Below, piece after piece: positions 18,057 to 27,131 of a stretch of DNA of 64,000 nt. The stretch's first letter is position 1. Each line of letters opens with the position of its first letter. The stretch lies in the NCBI RefSeq assembly GCF_015234305.1, contig NZ_JADGMI010000002.1:310001-374000 (forward strand), written 5' to 3'. Below the pieces are notes generated by a model, which did no database searches, was not told the origin of the DNA, and was given only the letters and a program-made list of their open reading frames with translations. Position numbers and translations under genes: made by a program. The DNA comes from Superficieibacter sp. 1612_C1 (GTDB taxonomy: Bacteria > Pseudomonadota > Gammaproteobacteria > Enterobacterales > Enterobacteriaceae).

Positions 18057-19493
18057 ATGTCCGTCTCGACAAATAACAGCGCCCGATTGCGCGATGAAGA
18101 GCGTGCGCGCCTGATCTGGCTGCTCACGACTGATAAAGCCATTACCTCCTCGCTGCTGAACAAATTGACTCTGGTTGAGCAGTACGACAGCGGCGCGCTG
18201 GAAAATCAAATGGCCGAGGTCGGCGTACTGGTTGAACACCTGAAACCGGCCGATCTTGCCGATACGCTGGAAGCCCTGCCTGCGGAAGAGCGTCGCGCGC
18301 TGTGGCTACTGATTGGCGATGACAAGCGTGGACAGGTCCTGCTTGAGGCGTCCGAAAACGTCTGGGGCGATCTCATCGATCAGATGAGCGACAGGGCGTT
18401 GCTGGAAGCCATGAATACGCTTGATATCGATGAGCAGATTTATATCGTTCAGCATCTGCCACGCAATCTGACGGGCCGTCTGCTGGCGACGCTGTCGCCG
18501 GCGGAGCGGGCGCGTGTACGTCAGGTGATGAACTACGATCCCGGTAGCGTCGGCGCGATCATGGAGTTTGAAGTCATTACCGTGCGCCCGGAGGTGACGC
18601 TGGGTACGGTGCAGCGTTATCTGCGGCGGCTGGGTAAGATGCCGGAAAACACCGATAAGTTGTTTGTCACTGACAGGGATAACACGCTGTTGGGCGAGCT
18701 GGAGCTTAAAACGATCCTTATCTCGCCTGCCAGTCTGAACGTCGGCGACGTGATGGAGCGCGATATCCTGGCTTTTCATCCTGAAGAGAATGCGGAAAAA
18801 GCGGCGCGAACTTTTGAGCGTGATAACCTGATCAGCGCCGCGCTGGTCAATCCCGACGGCAAGCTGATGGGGCGTATTACCATCGATGAAATTGTTGATG
18901 TCGTATACCGGGAGACCGATAACGATTTGCGCCAGATGAGCGGGCTGAGCAGCGACGAAGACATTTTTGCCCCGGTACACAAAGCGGTCAAAACGCGCTG
19001 GGCGTGGCTGGCGGTGAATCTTTGTACTGCGTTTATCGCTTCGCGGGTGATTGACGGCTTCGAGCATACTATTTCAAAGCTGGTGGCGCTGGCCTCACTG
19101 ATGCCGATTGTCGCTGGCATCGGCGGCAACACCGGCAACCAGACCATCACGATGATCGTGCGGGCGCTGGCCCTGCAATATATTCAGCCGGGCAACTTTT
19201 CCTTCCTGATCCTGCGCGAAATGGGCGTGGCGCTGATTAACGGCCTGGTGTGGGGCGGCATTATGGGCGGCGTCACCTGGGCGCTATACGGCGATCCCGC
19301 CCTCGGCGGCGTGATGATGCTGGCGATGGTGCTTAATTTACTGGTGGCGGCGTTGATGGGCGTGATTATTCCCATGGTGATGATTAAGCTGGGGCATGAC
19401 CCGGCGGTCGGCTCAAGCGTGATGATCACCGCCATTACCGACACGGGTGGCTTCTTTATTTTTCTTGGTCTGGCGACGATTTTTCTGCTTTAA
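18057..19493 (+). CDS. mgtE: Magnesium transporter/channel of the MgtE family
   Basis: MgtE proteins are Mg-gated dimeric channels for Mg2+ uptake in the inner membrane. The 478 residues show the family order: an N-terminal alpha-superhelix (about 30-135, LKPADLADTLEALP), two CBS domains (about 140-260) and a five-helix channel (about 313-478). Channel motifs are MPIVAGIGGNTGNQT and AITDTGGFFIFLGLA with the conserved pore Asp. The RBS AAGGA lies 10 nt before ATG. K-12 has no gene here. The 3' end overlaps the convergent SulP gene by 38 bp. I see no Mg riboswitch in the short upstream gap. Confidence 0.95.
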   Translation: MSVSTNNSARLRDEERARLIWLLTTDKAITSSLLNKLTLVEQYDSGALENQMAEVGVLVEHLKPADLADTLEALPAEERRALWLLIGDDKRGQVLLEASENVWGDLIDQMSDRALLEAMNTLDIDEQIYIVQHLPRNLTGRLLATLSPAERARVRQVMNYDPGSVGAIMEFEVITVRPEVTLGTVQRYLRRLGKMPENTDKLFVTDRDNTLLGELELKTILISPASLNVGDVMERDILAFHPEENAEKAARTFERDNLISAALVNPDGKLMGRITIDEIVDVVYRETDNDLRQMSGLSSDEDIFAPVHKAVKTRWAWLAVNLCTAFIASRVIDGFEHTISKLVALASLMPIVAGIGGNTGNQTITMIVRALALQYIQPGNFSFLILREMGVALINGLVWGGIMGGVTWALYGDPALGGVMMLAMVLNLLVAALMGVIIPMVMIKLGHDPAVGSSVMITAITDTGGFFIFLGLATIFLL

Positions 19494-20703
19494 GCCGATA
19501 TTTTCGCTTAATACGGTGCGGTACGATGGTCATGGTTATTACGCCTGCCAGTACGCCAATCGCCAGATTCCCCGTTGTTACCGTCGCGGCAACGGTAATC
19601 ATCATCACCACGGTCTCCGGCCACGGCGTACTTTTCAGCGCGGTGGGCCGGATGCTGTGCCAGCTAAAGGTTTTTACCGCCACGATAACCATAATCCCCG
19701 CCAGCACGGCCATCGGGATTTTCGCCATTACTTCACTTAAGGCCGTGACCAGGAGCAGAAGTACCAGCCCGGCCGCCAGAGTAGAAATGCGGCTGCGGGC
19801 GCGGCCCATCTCCACGTTAACAATGGTTTGTCCAATCATCGCACAACCGGCGATGCCGCCGTAAAAGCCCGCCAGAATGTTGGCGATGCCGAGGCCGGTG
19901 CTTTCCCGATGTTTATTCGAGGCGGTCGCGGTCAGATCGTCTACCAGTTTTGCGGTCAGCAGGGACTCCATTAATCCCACGAAAGCGATACTCAGCGCGC
20001 ACGGCCAGATGATGCTCAACGTATGAAGATCCAGCGGCACCAGCAGGTCGCTAAAGCCCGGCATCCCGCCGCCCATCGATCCTTCATCGCCGACTGTAGG
20101 CATCAACTGACCGGTAGTGATGGTGAAAATCGTCAACAGCACAATGGCAATGAGCGGGGAGGGGATGCTTTTCGTAAAACGCGGCACCCACAGCACAATT
20201 AACAGCGTCAGCACAAACAGACCGATCACCAGCGGGCTTCGGCTCCAGAAGTGCGGCACCTGGGCGAAGAAAATCAAAATCCCCAGCGCGTTTACAAAGC
20301 CGGTCATCACCGCCTGCGGAATAAAACGCATCAGGCGTGCCATACCGCTCAGACCAAAAATGATTTGAATGATCCCTGCCAGCACCACGGCGGGCAGAAT
20401 ATAGGCCACGCCGTGCTGGTGAACCATTGGCCCGATCACTAATGCCACGGAACCTGCGGCGGCAGTAACCATGGCCGGACGCCCGCCGAGCACCGACATC
20501 GCCAGGCATAATACGACTGAAGCGATCAGGCTCACTTTCGGGTCAACTCCGGCAATGACGGAGAAAGAGATGACTTCCGGGATCAGCGCCAGCGCAGTGA
20601 TCACCCCGGCCAGTGATTCGCGCAGCAGCAGCGACGGCGAGCGTATTACGCTGGCAATAGCACCCTGACGGGCGGGCGATAAAGACGATTGAGTTTCAGA
20701 CAT
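19456..20703 (-). CDS. SulP family inorganic anion transporter (no STAS domain)
   Basis: Inner-membrane anion transporter of the SLC26/SulP class; known members move sulfate, bicarbonate or related anions. It has 415 residues with 10-12 predicted TM segments. Family features include LAGVITALALIPEVISFSVIAGVDP near the N-terminus and ALSIAFVGLMESLLTAKLVDDLTATASNKHRE with NILAGFYGGIAGCAMIGQT, where the conserved anion-binding segment lies. The protein ends about 30 residues after the last helix, so the usual C-terminal STAS domain is missing. The substrate cannot be read from sequence. Its 3' end runs 38 bp into mgtE. Confidence 0.9.
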   Translation of the reverse strand: MSETQSSLSPARQGAIASVIRSPSLLLRESLAGVITALALIPEVISFSVIAGVDPKVSLIASVVLCLAMSVLGGRPAMVTAAAGSVALVIGPMVHQHGVAYILPAVVLAGIIQIIFGLSGMARLMRFIPQAVMTGFVNALGILIFFAQVPHFWSRSPLVIGLFVLTLLIVLWVPRFTKSIPSPLIAIVLLTIFTITTGQLMPTVGDEGSMGGGMPGFSDLLVPLDLHTLSIIWPCALSIAFVGLMESLLTAKLVDDLTATASNKHRESTGLGIANILAGFYGGIAGCAMIGQTIVNVEMGRARSRISTLAAGLVLLLLVTALSEVMAKIPMAVLAGIMVIVAVKTFSWHSIRPTALKSTPWPETVVMMITVAATVTTGNLAIGVLAGVITMTIVPHRIKRKYRLKAEKSSPDQEK

Positions 20704-20978
20704 ACAGATCCGCAGGCAATAAGAGGGCTTCCATAACGATTATCAGGCGTCCGTGCGGAAAATCACAAAACGGGGAATAGTAACGGCTGGCATACGGCGC
20801 GACCAGCACTTTTTATCGTTTGCATGCATCAATTATTAAACATTTTTATAACTCGCCATAAAACTAAATTTAAAGTTTAAACAATATTTAATTTTTCAGA
20901 CGGCGGTGATAACGTGGAAAACCCGAATCGTTTCACCTGTATCTGTCAGAACGTAAGTTCCGTAAGGCAATTACTACG

Positions 20979-22619
20979 ATGAAAAGAAATACCGCCATCC
21001 CCCGTTCCGGGGCAAGGGAGTTGGGTGTCCGTGCTGACACGCATCGCCGTGAACATGTCACCGATGTGTTGTTAATCGGCGGTGGCATCATGAGCGCGAC
21101 TCTCGGCACCTTTCTTCAGGAGCTGGAGCCAGCGTGGTCTATTACCATGGTCGAGCGCATGGACGGTGTTGCTCAGGAGAGCTCTAACGGCTGGAATAAT
21201 GCCGGTACCGGCCACTCGGCACTGATGGAACTGAACTATACGCCACAACATTCGGACGGCTCGGTCAGCATTGAAAAAGCGGTCGAAATCAATGAAGCCT
21301 TCCAGCTATCCCGTCAGTTCTGGGCGCATCAGGTCGAACGCGGCGTATTGCACCAGCCGCGCAGCTTTATCAACAGCGTGCCCCATATCAGTTTCGTCTG
21401 GGGTGAAGAGCATGTTAATTTCCTGCGTGCACGTTACAGGGCGCTACAGCAAAGTACGCTGTTCCGCGAGATGCGCTACTCGGAAGATCATCAACAAATC
21501 AGAGAGTGGGCACCGCTGGTGATGGAAGGGCGCGATCCGCAACAAAAGATCGCAGCAACGCGTACCGACAATGGCACCGATGTCAATTATGGCGAAATTA
21601 CCCGTCAGTTTATCGCGGCGCTGCAAAAGCGGGATAACTTCGCGTTGCAGCTGAATACTCAGGTACGCGGCTTTAAACGCAACGCGGATAAAAGCTGGAC
21701 GGTGCGGGTATCGGATACCGATAACCCGAAAGCCAGCCGTCTGATCCGGGCCAAATTCATATTTATTGGTGCGGGCGGTGCGGCACTAAAATTACTGCAA
21801 AAAACGCGCATTCCGCAGGCGAACGACTACGCCGGTTTCCCGGTAGGCGGTCAGTTTCTGGTCTGCGAGAACCCGGAGATCGCCCGGCATCACCTGGCGA
21901 AAGTGTATGGTCAGGCTTCTACCGGTGCGCCGCCGATGTCGGTTCCCCATATCGATACCCGCATCATTGACGGCAAACGAGTAGTGCTGTTCGGACCCTT
22001 CGCTACCTTCTCGACCCGTTTTCTGAAAAACGGCTCTCTCTGGGATCTCCTCAGCTCAACCAACGCCTCTAATCTGCTGCCGATGGTCAATGTCGGGCTG
22101 GATAATTTTGCGCTGGTGAAATACCTGGTCGGTCAGGTCCTGCAAAAGGACGAGGATCGTTTTGCGGCATTACGCGCGTATTATCCGCAGGCTGAAAAAG
22201 CGGACTGGCGGTTATGGCAGGCCGGGCAGCGGGTGCAAATTATTAAACGCGATGCGCAAAAGGGCGGGGTATTGCGGCTTGGGACCGAGGTGGTGTGTGA
22301 CGACGAAGGCACCGTGGCGGCGCTGCTGGGCGCATCGCCCGGCGCGTCAACCGCCGCGCCGATTATGCTGCACCTGATGGAGAAGGTTTTCGCGCAGCAA
22401 ATGGCATCGCCGGAATGGCAGGCCAGGCTGAAACAGATTGTGCCTGGCTACGGAATGCCTCTGGACGGTCGTCCGGCTGCCACGCAGGAGATGATGGCAT
22501 GGACCAGCGACGTGCTGGAGCTGGACTACGCACCGCCGCGCCAGCCGGATGCCGTGCCGCAGCCGCAGAGTAAGCCGCAGCCGGTGAGTATTGAACCGGT
22601 TGCCGATATCGCGCTGTAA
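20979..22619 (+). CDS. mqo: Malate:quinone oxidoreductase
   Basis: FAD-dependent peripheral membrane enzyme that oxidises malate to oxaloacetate and reduces quinone in the TCA cycle. It has 546 residues. The FAD-binding fold starts at [20 protein letters not shown] (about 29-48). Family signatures [41 protein letters not shown] and [16 protein letters not shown] are all intact. The first about 27 residues ([20 protein letters not shown]...) are basic and hydrophilic, whereas the E. coli protein has a hydrophobic leader-like N-terminus there. The 275-bp gap upstream is A+T-rich and probably holds the promoter. Confidence 0.95.
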   Translation: MKRNTAIPRSGARELGVRADTHRREHVTDVLLIGGGIMSATLGTFLQELEPAWSITMVERMDGVAQESSNGWNNAGTGHSALMELNYTPQHSDGSVSIEKAVEINEAFQLSRQFWAHQVERGVLHQPRSFINSVPHISFVWGEEHVNFLRARYRALQQSTLFREMRYSEDHQQIREWAPLVMEGRDPQQKIAATRTDNGTDVNYGEITRQFIAALQKRDNFALQLNTQVRGFKRNADKSWTVRVSDTDNPKASRLIRAKFIFIGAGGAALKLLQKTRIPQANDYAGFPVGGQFLVCENPEIARHHLAKVYGQASTGAPPMSVPHIDTRIIDGKRVVLFGPFATFSTRFLKNGSLWDLLSSTNASNLLPMVNVGLDNFALVKYLVGQVLQKDEDRFAALRAYYPQAEKADWRLWQAGQRVQIIKRDAQKGGVLRLGTEVVCDDEGTVAALLGASPGASTAAPIMLHLMEKVFAQQMASPEWQARLKQIVPGYGMPLDGRPAATQEMMAWTSDVLELDYAPPRQPDAVPQPQSKPQPVSIEPVADIAL

Positions 22620-22649
22620 TCCACCGGGTAAACGCGGCGAAGGCCACGC

Positions 22650-22889
22650 TTACTCGGCCACCAGCCACATATCGGCCTCATCGAACATTTCTTCCAGCAT
22701 ACGGTTCAGTTTTTCCCGATCGCTTTTACTGGCGTCGCTGTTCAGCCCGTTGGCCTGCATCGGTTTTACCCGCACATCGGCCTCAGGAAAGATGCGATGT
22801 ACGCGACGCGTCAGTTCTTCAAGGATAATTTCCCGTGCATTGGGAAGGCCAGCCACGTTACGTTTATCGTAAACCAGTTCTACAAACAT
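22650..22889 (-). CDS. msgA: DinI-family protein, MsgA-like, LexA-regulated
   Basis: Small acidic DinI-domain protein of 79 residues. It begins MFVELVYDKRNVAGLP and ends MLEEMFDEADMWLVAE, the C-terminal amphipathic acidic helix typical of DinI, which modulates RecA filaments. The sequence is closest, from memory, to Salmonella MsgA (macrophage survival gene) rather than to E. coli DinI. A perfect LexA box lies 19 bp upstream of the start, so SOS induction is expected. It converges with mqo, leaving only 30 bp between stops. The biochemical role of MsgA is not well established. Confidence 0.85.
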   Translation of the reverse strand: MFVELVYDKRNVAGLPNAREIILEELTRRVHRIFPEADVRVKPMQANGLNSDASKSDREKLNRMLEEMFDEADMWLVAE

Positions 22890-22905
22890 TTTACCGCCTT
22901 TGGAA

Positions 22906-22925
22906 CACTGTTTTTATGTACAGCA
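22906..22925 (-). promoter_or_regulatory. LexA (SOS) box upstream of msgA
   Basis: CTGTACATAAAAACAG on the reverse strand (22908-22923) fits CTGT-N8-ACAG exactly. It ends 19 bp before the msgA start codon, so bound LexA would cover the promoter or start region. Confidence 0.85.
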
Positions 22926-23232
22926 ATTTACCAGCCGCGACGGGAAAGTACAGCGCTTTCGTGGGCTTTTTGTGCGTTGTCGGTGACAGATCAACTTATC
23001 CTGACATAGTCGTCGGGCAGCGGGTAGTGACGTTAGCCCCGCGCGAGAGGCAACTTGTTAATACCTGCCTCCCGGCCACGATGATGGTGGGTGGTTTCGC
23101 TACAGATATGCACGATCAGATTATGGTAAGAGAGGAATTGTTTTTGATAGCAAAATTAATCGCCATAATATCAGGCCCTCAAAACTCCGCTTTACGGCGG
23201 AGTTTTGTTGCGCAATAGTTATTTGTTTTCAC
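22926..23232. other. Gap between msgA and the acyltransferase gene
   Basis: About 300 bp with no supported gene. A forward open frame runs through it and into msgA antisense, but it has no recognisable domain. The only clear structure is the hairpin at 23181-23206. Confidence 0.5.
23181..23206. terminator. Bidirectional hairpin terminator downstream of the acyltransferase gene
   Basis: AAAACTCCGC / GCGGAGTTTT forms a perfect 10-bp stem with T-runs usable in both directions. It lies 27 bp after the stop of the reverse-strand acyltransferase. Confidence 0.75.
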
Positions 23233-24309
23233 CTACTTTGCTAATTTTTTTTCAATCTTTTTACCAATCGATATAAAGGGTTTTTCAACATAAAAGTGTA
23301 ATAGCGTTCCAGTTGCCATGGTGATCGTTGTCATCATAAAGAATCTCCCCCAACCTATTATTTGTGCGCAAAATTCAGGGTGATAGAAATCTAGCATATT
23401 TATAAATACATAATGTAATATATAGATTGAGAACGATATGTCGCCAAGAAAATTTAGTAATTTGTTTTCTTTAAATCCAACGCTTTTATCATAGGTCAAA
23501 AATCCAAATAGCAAGATCGCAGATATGAGTCCAGCCCGGTCAAGACCGAAACCCGTTAGATTGCGACTAAAATAAAATGAGATGAAAAGTCCAGTACAGA
23601 CAAAAAATATAAAAGTGGCTATTTCTTTTTTGATAGTAAACTGAAACCTTCTAAATAACTCATAAAATATCATTCCGACGACAAATTCGGCAATAACAGG
23701 TGATGAAATAAATCTTAACATACCGAAAGCCGGGTTATCCGCTGGTACATGTGCGGCGGCACCTCCTGATATAGATAATTCACCATTGAAATATATCTGT
23801 AAAATGATCACTGGTATTAACAAAAAGATTGATGCTAAAACGGTTCTATATCTATGAGTAAAAAACATCGCCAGCATAAATATAAAGTAAAAGTATATCT
23901 CATAGGTTAAAGTCCATGCTGGGCCAAGAACATTATAGCCAAATCCTGGCGAGAGCAACGAGTAGTCTCTGTGAATAAAGAACATCCCTCTGAGAATATT
24001 TTCAGAAGGCTGGAACCTGTATACGGTTAGCGTGCCAAAAATAAAAACGATTATGAAGGTAGGATAGATTCTAAAAAAACGGCGGATAATAAAAATTATC
24101 TCTGACATAATATTGCGAGTTGACAGAGCAATAATAAATCCACTTATCATGAAGAACAGATCAACGCCAAAGGCTCCTGATTCGAACAAGATTTCGCCAA
24201 GATTTTTTTGAGCGTACACATTATTTATATATCCGTTGAAATGGAAGAATATCACCATAAGGGCCGCTATTCCGCGTAGGTGATGTATTGATAATATTTT
24301 GTTCTTCAT
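23233..24309 (-). CDS. Acyltransferase family 3 membrane protein (OafA/YrhL-like)
   Basis: Integral membrane acyltransferase; relatives O-acetylate or otherwise acylate O-antigen, exopolysaccharide or other surface glycans. It has 358 residues, the length of a bare AT3 domain without the SGNH extension. About ten TM helices are seen. Conserved features are IHHLRGIAALMVIFFHF with the R-X10-H motif, GVDLFFMISGFII, GPAWTLTYEIYFYF, FSIYILHY and a terminal VEKPF. Base composition is markedly A+T-rich compared with neighbours, pointing to horizontal acquisition, and tRNA-Pro lies about 530 bp away. An AGAAGGAA-type RBS is present but about 14 nt upstream of ATG. The acyl donor and glycan target are unknown. 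Confidence 0.88.
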   Translation of the reverse strand: MKNKILSIHHLRGIAALMVIFFHFNGYINNVYAQKNLGEILFESGAFGVDLFFMISGFIIALSTRNIMSEIIFIIRRFFRIYPTFIIVFIFGTLTVYRFQPSENILRGMFFIHRDYSLLSPGFGYNVLGPAWTLTYEIYFYFIFMLAMFFTHRYRTVLASIFLLIPVIILQIYFNGELSISGGAAAHVPADNPAFGMLRFISSPVIAEFVVGMIFYELFRRFQFTIKKEIATFIFFVCTGLFISFYFSRNLTGFGLDRAGLISAILLFGFLTYDKSVGFKENKLLNFLGDISFSIYILHYVFINMLDFYHPEFCAQIIGWGRFFMMTTITMATGTLLHFYVEKPFISIGKKIEKKLAK

Positions 24310-24797
24310 GTGTAAAAATAGTTCCTTCTAAATGTCACATAACAATTATTTTGTGAAAAAATATAGTCAGAAATGTTAGTCGCTTAACTATTAGATGATA
24401 GATATGTACATTTTATAAATATAATGCTTTTGAGTTTTTCTTCATTTGAGATGCATCAAAACTAATGTGTTTAAGAATATATAATTTATTATGCACTGTA
24501 CTTATATAAGTATATCCTTACAGGATTTCCTTATTGTCGACAGGCTATCATCATTATGGCCTCACTATCGATTTGCTTTTTCAGCCAGGCAGTTATCAAG
24601 GTAGCTATGCCCCCGAAAGTAGATATATGCTATCCAGGCAGAAACGGGTTCACAAAGTTGATTAGAAAAGCGCTGACCATGACTCAAAGAATGAGAGCTG
24701 CTTGATAACAGCGGGATGCATCATGTACTAACAGAGAAAAAAGTGAGGATCGTTATGACTGTTGAAAGTATTGTTTAAAGCCAGAAAATGACAGGCA
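24310..24797. other. A+T-rich gene-poor stretch between the acyltransferase gene and tRNA-Pro
   Basis: Nearly 490 bp without a recognised gene. The half next to the acyltransferase is very A+T-rich and probably contains its promoter. The other half holds a 49-codon forward frame (24556-24705, MASLSICFFSQAVIKV...) with no family I know, and a 7-codon frame after GTGAGGATCGTT at 24754. The stretch reads like a decayed insertion scar. I saw no second copy of the tRNA 3' end that would mark an attachment site. Confidence 0.45.
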
Positions 24798-24826
24798 TAA
24801 AAAAACCAACCTTGCGGTTGGTTTTC
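24798..24826 (-). terminator. tRNA-Pro terminator
   Basis: On the reverse strand ACCAACC GCAA GGTTGGT is followed by six Ts. It lies just after the mature 3' end of the tRNA gene. Confidence 0.85.
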
Positions 24827-24836
24827 TTGGGATTTT

Positions 24837-24913
24837 TGGTCGGCACGAGAGGATTTGAACCTCCGACCCCCGACACCCCATGACGGTGCGCTACCAGGCT
24901 GCGCTACGTGCCG
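24837..24913 (-). tRNA. proL: tRNA-Pro, anticodon GGG
   Basis: The reverse strand gives a 77-nt cloverleaf: acceptor CGGCACG paired with CGTGCCG, D-arm GCGCAGCCTGGTAGCGC, anticodon loop ATGGGGT (anticodon GGG), T-arm with GGTTTGAATCC, discriminator A and encoded CCA. The position beside yejM equals proL of E. coli. It borders an A+T-rich accessory segment. Confidence 0.96.
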
Positions 24914-24989
24914 ATTTGTGGGCCTAATAGTACCTCTTTCCCCGGCGATTGCAAGCCACCGATCTGCTGACTGATTTATAATTAATCAA

Positions 24990-26750
24990 TCAGTTAGCGA
25001 CAAACCGTTTTTCATCCGTCAGAACCTGGAGCAGTAAACTCATCTGCGGTTTGCGATCGCGTATTTTGTCGCCGTGGGCATTCCAGGTTTTGTAATCGCC
25101 ATTATGCCCCAGCACCACGGTTTCCTGTGGCGTGGTGATGGCCAGCGTATTGCCGCTGGCCGCCGTCACCCAGTTATAGCGCCGGGTAACGCTGAACAGG
25201 TCCTGGCCCTGGGAATATTCATTGGCAGGCGTTGTGACCCGTAGCAGCCGCTGCATCAGGGTCGCCATCACGTCTTTATGATCGGTGAGGGTGTTAATGC
25301 GCTGCGCGGGCGTTCCCGGCCAGTGAATGACCAGCGGAACCTGAAGCCGGGCACGAGACCAGTCAAATTCCTCGCGCTGTTTATCCAGCGGCACCCCGTG
25401 ACCTGCGGTGATGATCACTACCGTGTTATCCAGCTTGCCAGAGGCTTTCAGCGCGTCCAGCACGCGGGAAATCTGCGCATCCACATCCGCCGCTGCACGC
25501 GTGTAGCGGCGGGTAAAGGCTTGCTGATTGCTCTCATCAACGTTGGTACCATTAAGGGCAATCCACGAGAACCAGCGGTTATCTTCCTGCGCGTAGCGAT
25601 CGAGCCAGTTAATCCACTGGTTCGCCGTTTGCGCATCGGACTGCGTCCGGGCAGGCGGCAGGGAGAAGTCAGAGAGCAGCGCCTGACGGTAAAGCGGGCT
25701 ACTAAAGCCGTCGGAGGAGAACAGCCCCAGTTGATAGCCCTGCTGATTCAGCGCCGTCACCAGCGCAGCAGGAATGCGCGACGACAGCACGCCATCCATA
25801 TAGCCCGGGGAAATACCGTAAAACAGACCGAAAATGCCGTTGTCGGTGCTGTTACCCGAACTCATATGCTGGGTAAAGTTGATATTCTGCTGAGCGAAGC
25901 TGGCCAGCCCCGGCATCTGTTGTTCATAACGGGAATAGTTCAGACCATCAACGGTAATCAGCAGCACGTTCTGGCCGGTACCCATATCGCGGTAGTGCAG
26001 ATCGCTCAGCGGATACTGCACGGAGACCGCCTCCGGATCGCCTTGCTCGATTAGCCGGCGCTGATAATCCTGCGCATCCAGCAGGCCATGTTTTTCGAGG
26101 AAACGGCGAGCGGTCATCGGATAGGAGAGCGGCAGGTTAGCGCGCTGCATGGTAATCGGACGATAGAAATTGGCGTCAGCCCAGATATAAATGCTGTGCG
26201 AGGCGATAAAGGCGACAAAGAACAGCGCCACCACCGGCCTTGCGTAGCGACGACGGCGCGTCAGGCTGCGCAACTTTTGCCAGCTCCAGGTGGCAAACAG
26301 CATCTCAATAAGCAAAATGACCGGCACGCTGATAAACATTAATTGCCAGTCGCGCGCGGTTTCATTCTGGTCGGGATTAAACACCAGTTCCCAGACGATG
26401 CGGTTAAGATGCAGGTGGAAGCGGGTAAATACTTCGCTATCAATCAGCAGAAGCGTCATCCCGCAGGTGGCAAGAATGGCGGAAATAAACCGCATCAGCC
26501 GCTGCGACATCACGAAAAAGGTGAGCGGGAACAGAATCAGCAGATAGGTGGCGAACACCAGAAAGCTGAAATGCCCGACAATACTCAGGTACGAGTAAAC
26601 GCGTCCCGGCAGTGTTGTCGGCCAGTCGGCAACAAAAAGATAGCGGCTACCGATCGCCGTTGCCAACAGAATGTTGAACAAAGCAAACCAGTGCCCCCAG
26701 CTAACCATCTGGGAGACTTTTTCACGGTAGCGCTGACGATGAGTCACCAT
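24990..26750 (-). CDS. yejM: Inner membrane protein controlling LPS synthesis (LapC/PbgA)
   Basis: Essential inner-membrane protein that senses periplasmic lipid A and, through LapB/FtsH, sets LpxC stability. It has 586 residues, identical in length to E. coli. Five TM helices lie in about 1-190 (SWGHWFALFNILLATAIGSRYLF, HFSFLVFATYLLILFPLTFF and so on). A basic linker follows (LRSLTRRRRYARP). The periplasmic domain is alkaline-phosphatase/sulfatase-like, beginning at NVLLITVDGLNYSRY, with SSGNSTDNGIFGLFYG and VVIITAGHGVPL. It lies 19 bp after yejL on the same strand. Confidence 0.97.
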   Translation of the reverse strand: MVTHRQRYREKVSQMVSWGHWFALFNILLATAIGSRYLFVADWPTTLPGRVYSYLSIVGHFSFLVFATYLLILFPLTFFVMSQRLMRFISAILATCGMTLLLIDSEVFTRFHLHLNRIVWELVFNPDQNETARDWQLMFISVPVILLIEMLFATWSWQKLRSLTRRRRYARPVVALFFVAFIASHSIYIWADANFYRPITMQRANLPLSYPMTARRFLEKHGLLDAQDYQRRLIEQGDPEAVSVQYPLSDLHYRDMGTGQNVLLITVDGLNYSRYEQQMPGLASFAQQNINFTQHMSSGNSTDNGIFGLFYGISPGYMDGVLSSRIPAALVTALNQQGYQLGLFSSDGFSSPLYRQALLSDFSLPPARTQSDAQTANQWINWLDRYAQEDNRWFSWIALNGTNVDESNQQAFTRRYTRAAADVDAQISRVLDALKASGKLDNTVVIITAGHGVPLDKQREEFDWSRARLQVPLVIHWPGTPAQRINTLTDHKDVMATLMQRLLRVTTPANEYSQGQDLFSVTRRYNWVTAASGNTLAITTPQETVVLGHNGDYKTWNAHGDKIRDRKPQMSLLLQVLTDEKRFVAN

Positions 26751-26769
26751 ATGCAGTCGTTCGTTTTCC

Positions 26770-26997
26770 TTAGTGCGCCTGTTCGTCGCTTACCGAGGAT
26801 TGCAGCGCCTGGGCAAAAGAACGGGCGATAGCCTGACGCTGAGCCGGTGCGATGCTGGTATTAATCAGATTCGTCACCATGTTCCCCAGCACCATCAATG
26901 AAAGATCGGTGGGGGTTTTGTGTTTTTCTAATACATTGACCAGCTCGCTCAGCAGTTGTTCAACGTGTTCATCACTATAGCGGGAGTGTTGTGGCAT
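26770..26997 (-). CDS. yejL: YejL family protein (UPF0352)
   Basis: Small all-helical cytoplasmic protein of unknown function, 75 residues ([19 protein letters not shown]...). Length and sequence match E. coli YejL. It is first gene of a yejL-yejM unit and divergent from yejK across 134 bp. The C-terminal SVSDEQAH tail is ordinary for the family. Confidence 0.95.
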   Translation of the reverse strand: MPQHSRYSDEHVEQLLSELVNVLEKHKTPTDLSLMVLGNMVTNLINTSIAPAQRQAIARSFAQALQSSVSDEQAH

Positions 26998-27131
26998 AAA
27001 TCAAAATCAGTCTGTTCATGAAAGGGCAACATATTACCGTAGCAACAGCTTTTTTTCCCCTTTTTTTCACCTTACACTGTGAGGCCACCAACGGTGGTTG
27101 ATTACCGTTTGGTCCAAAAGGAGAGTTTACC

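Noticed and set aside
22835..23218. Forward 127-codon frame after mqo
   Set aside because: Its first part is antisense to msgA and its LexA box; there is no domain, and its end is the hairpin terminator.
24837..24913. Attachment-site duplication of the tRNA-Pro 3' end
   Set aside because: I looked for a second copy of the tRNA 3' segment between 22.9 and 24.8 kb; only a short chance match (GAGAGGA near 23132) is present.
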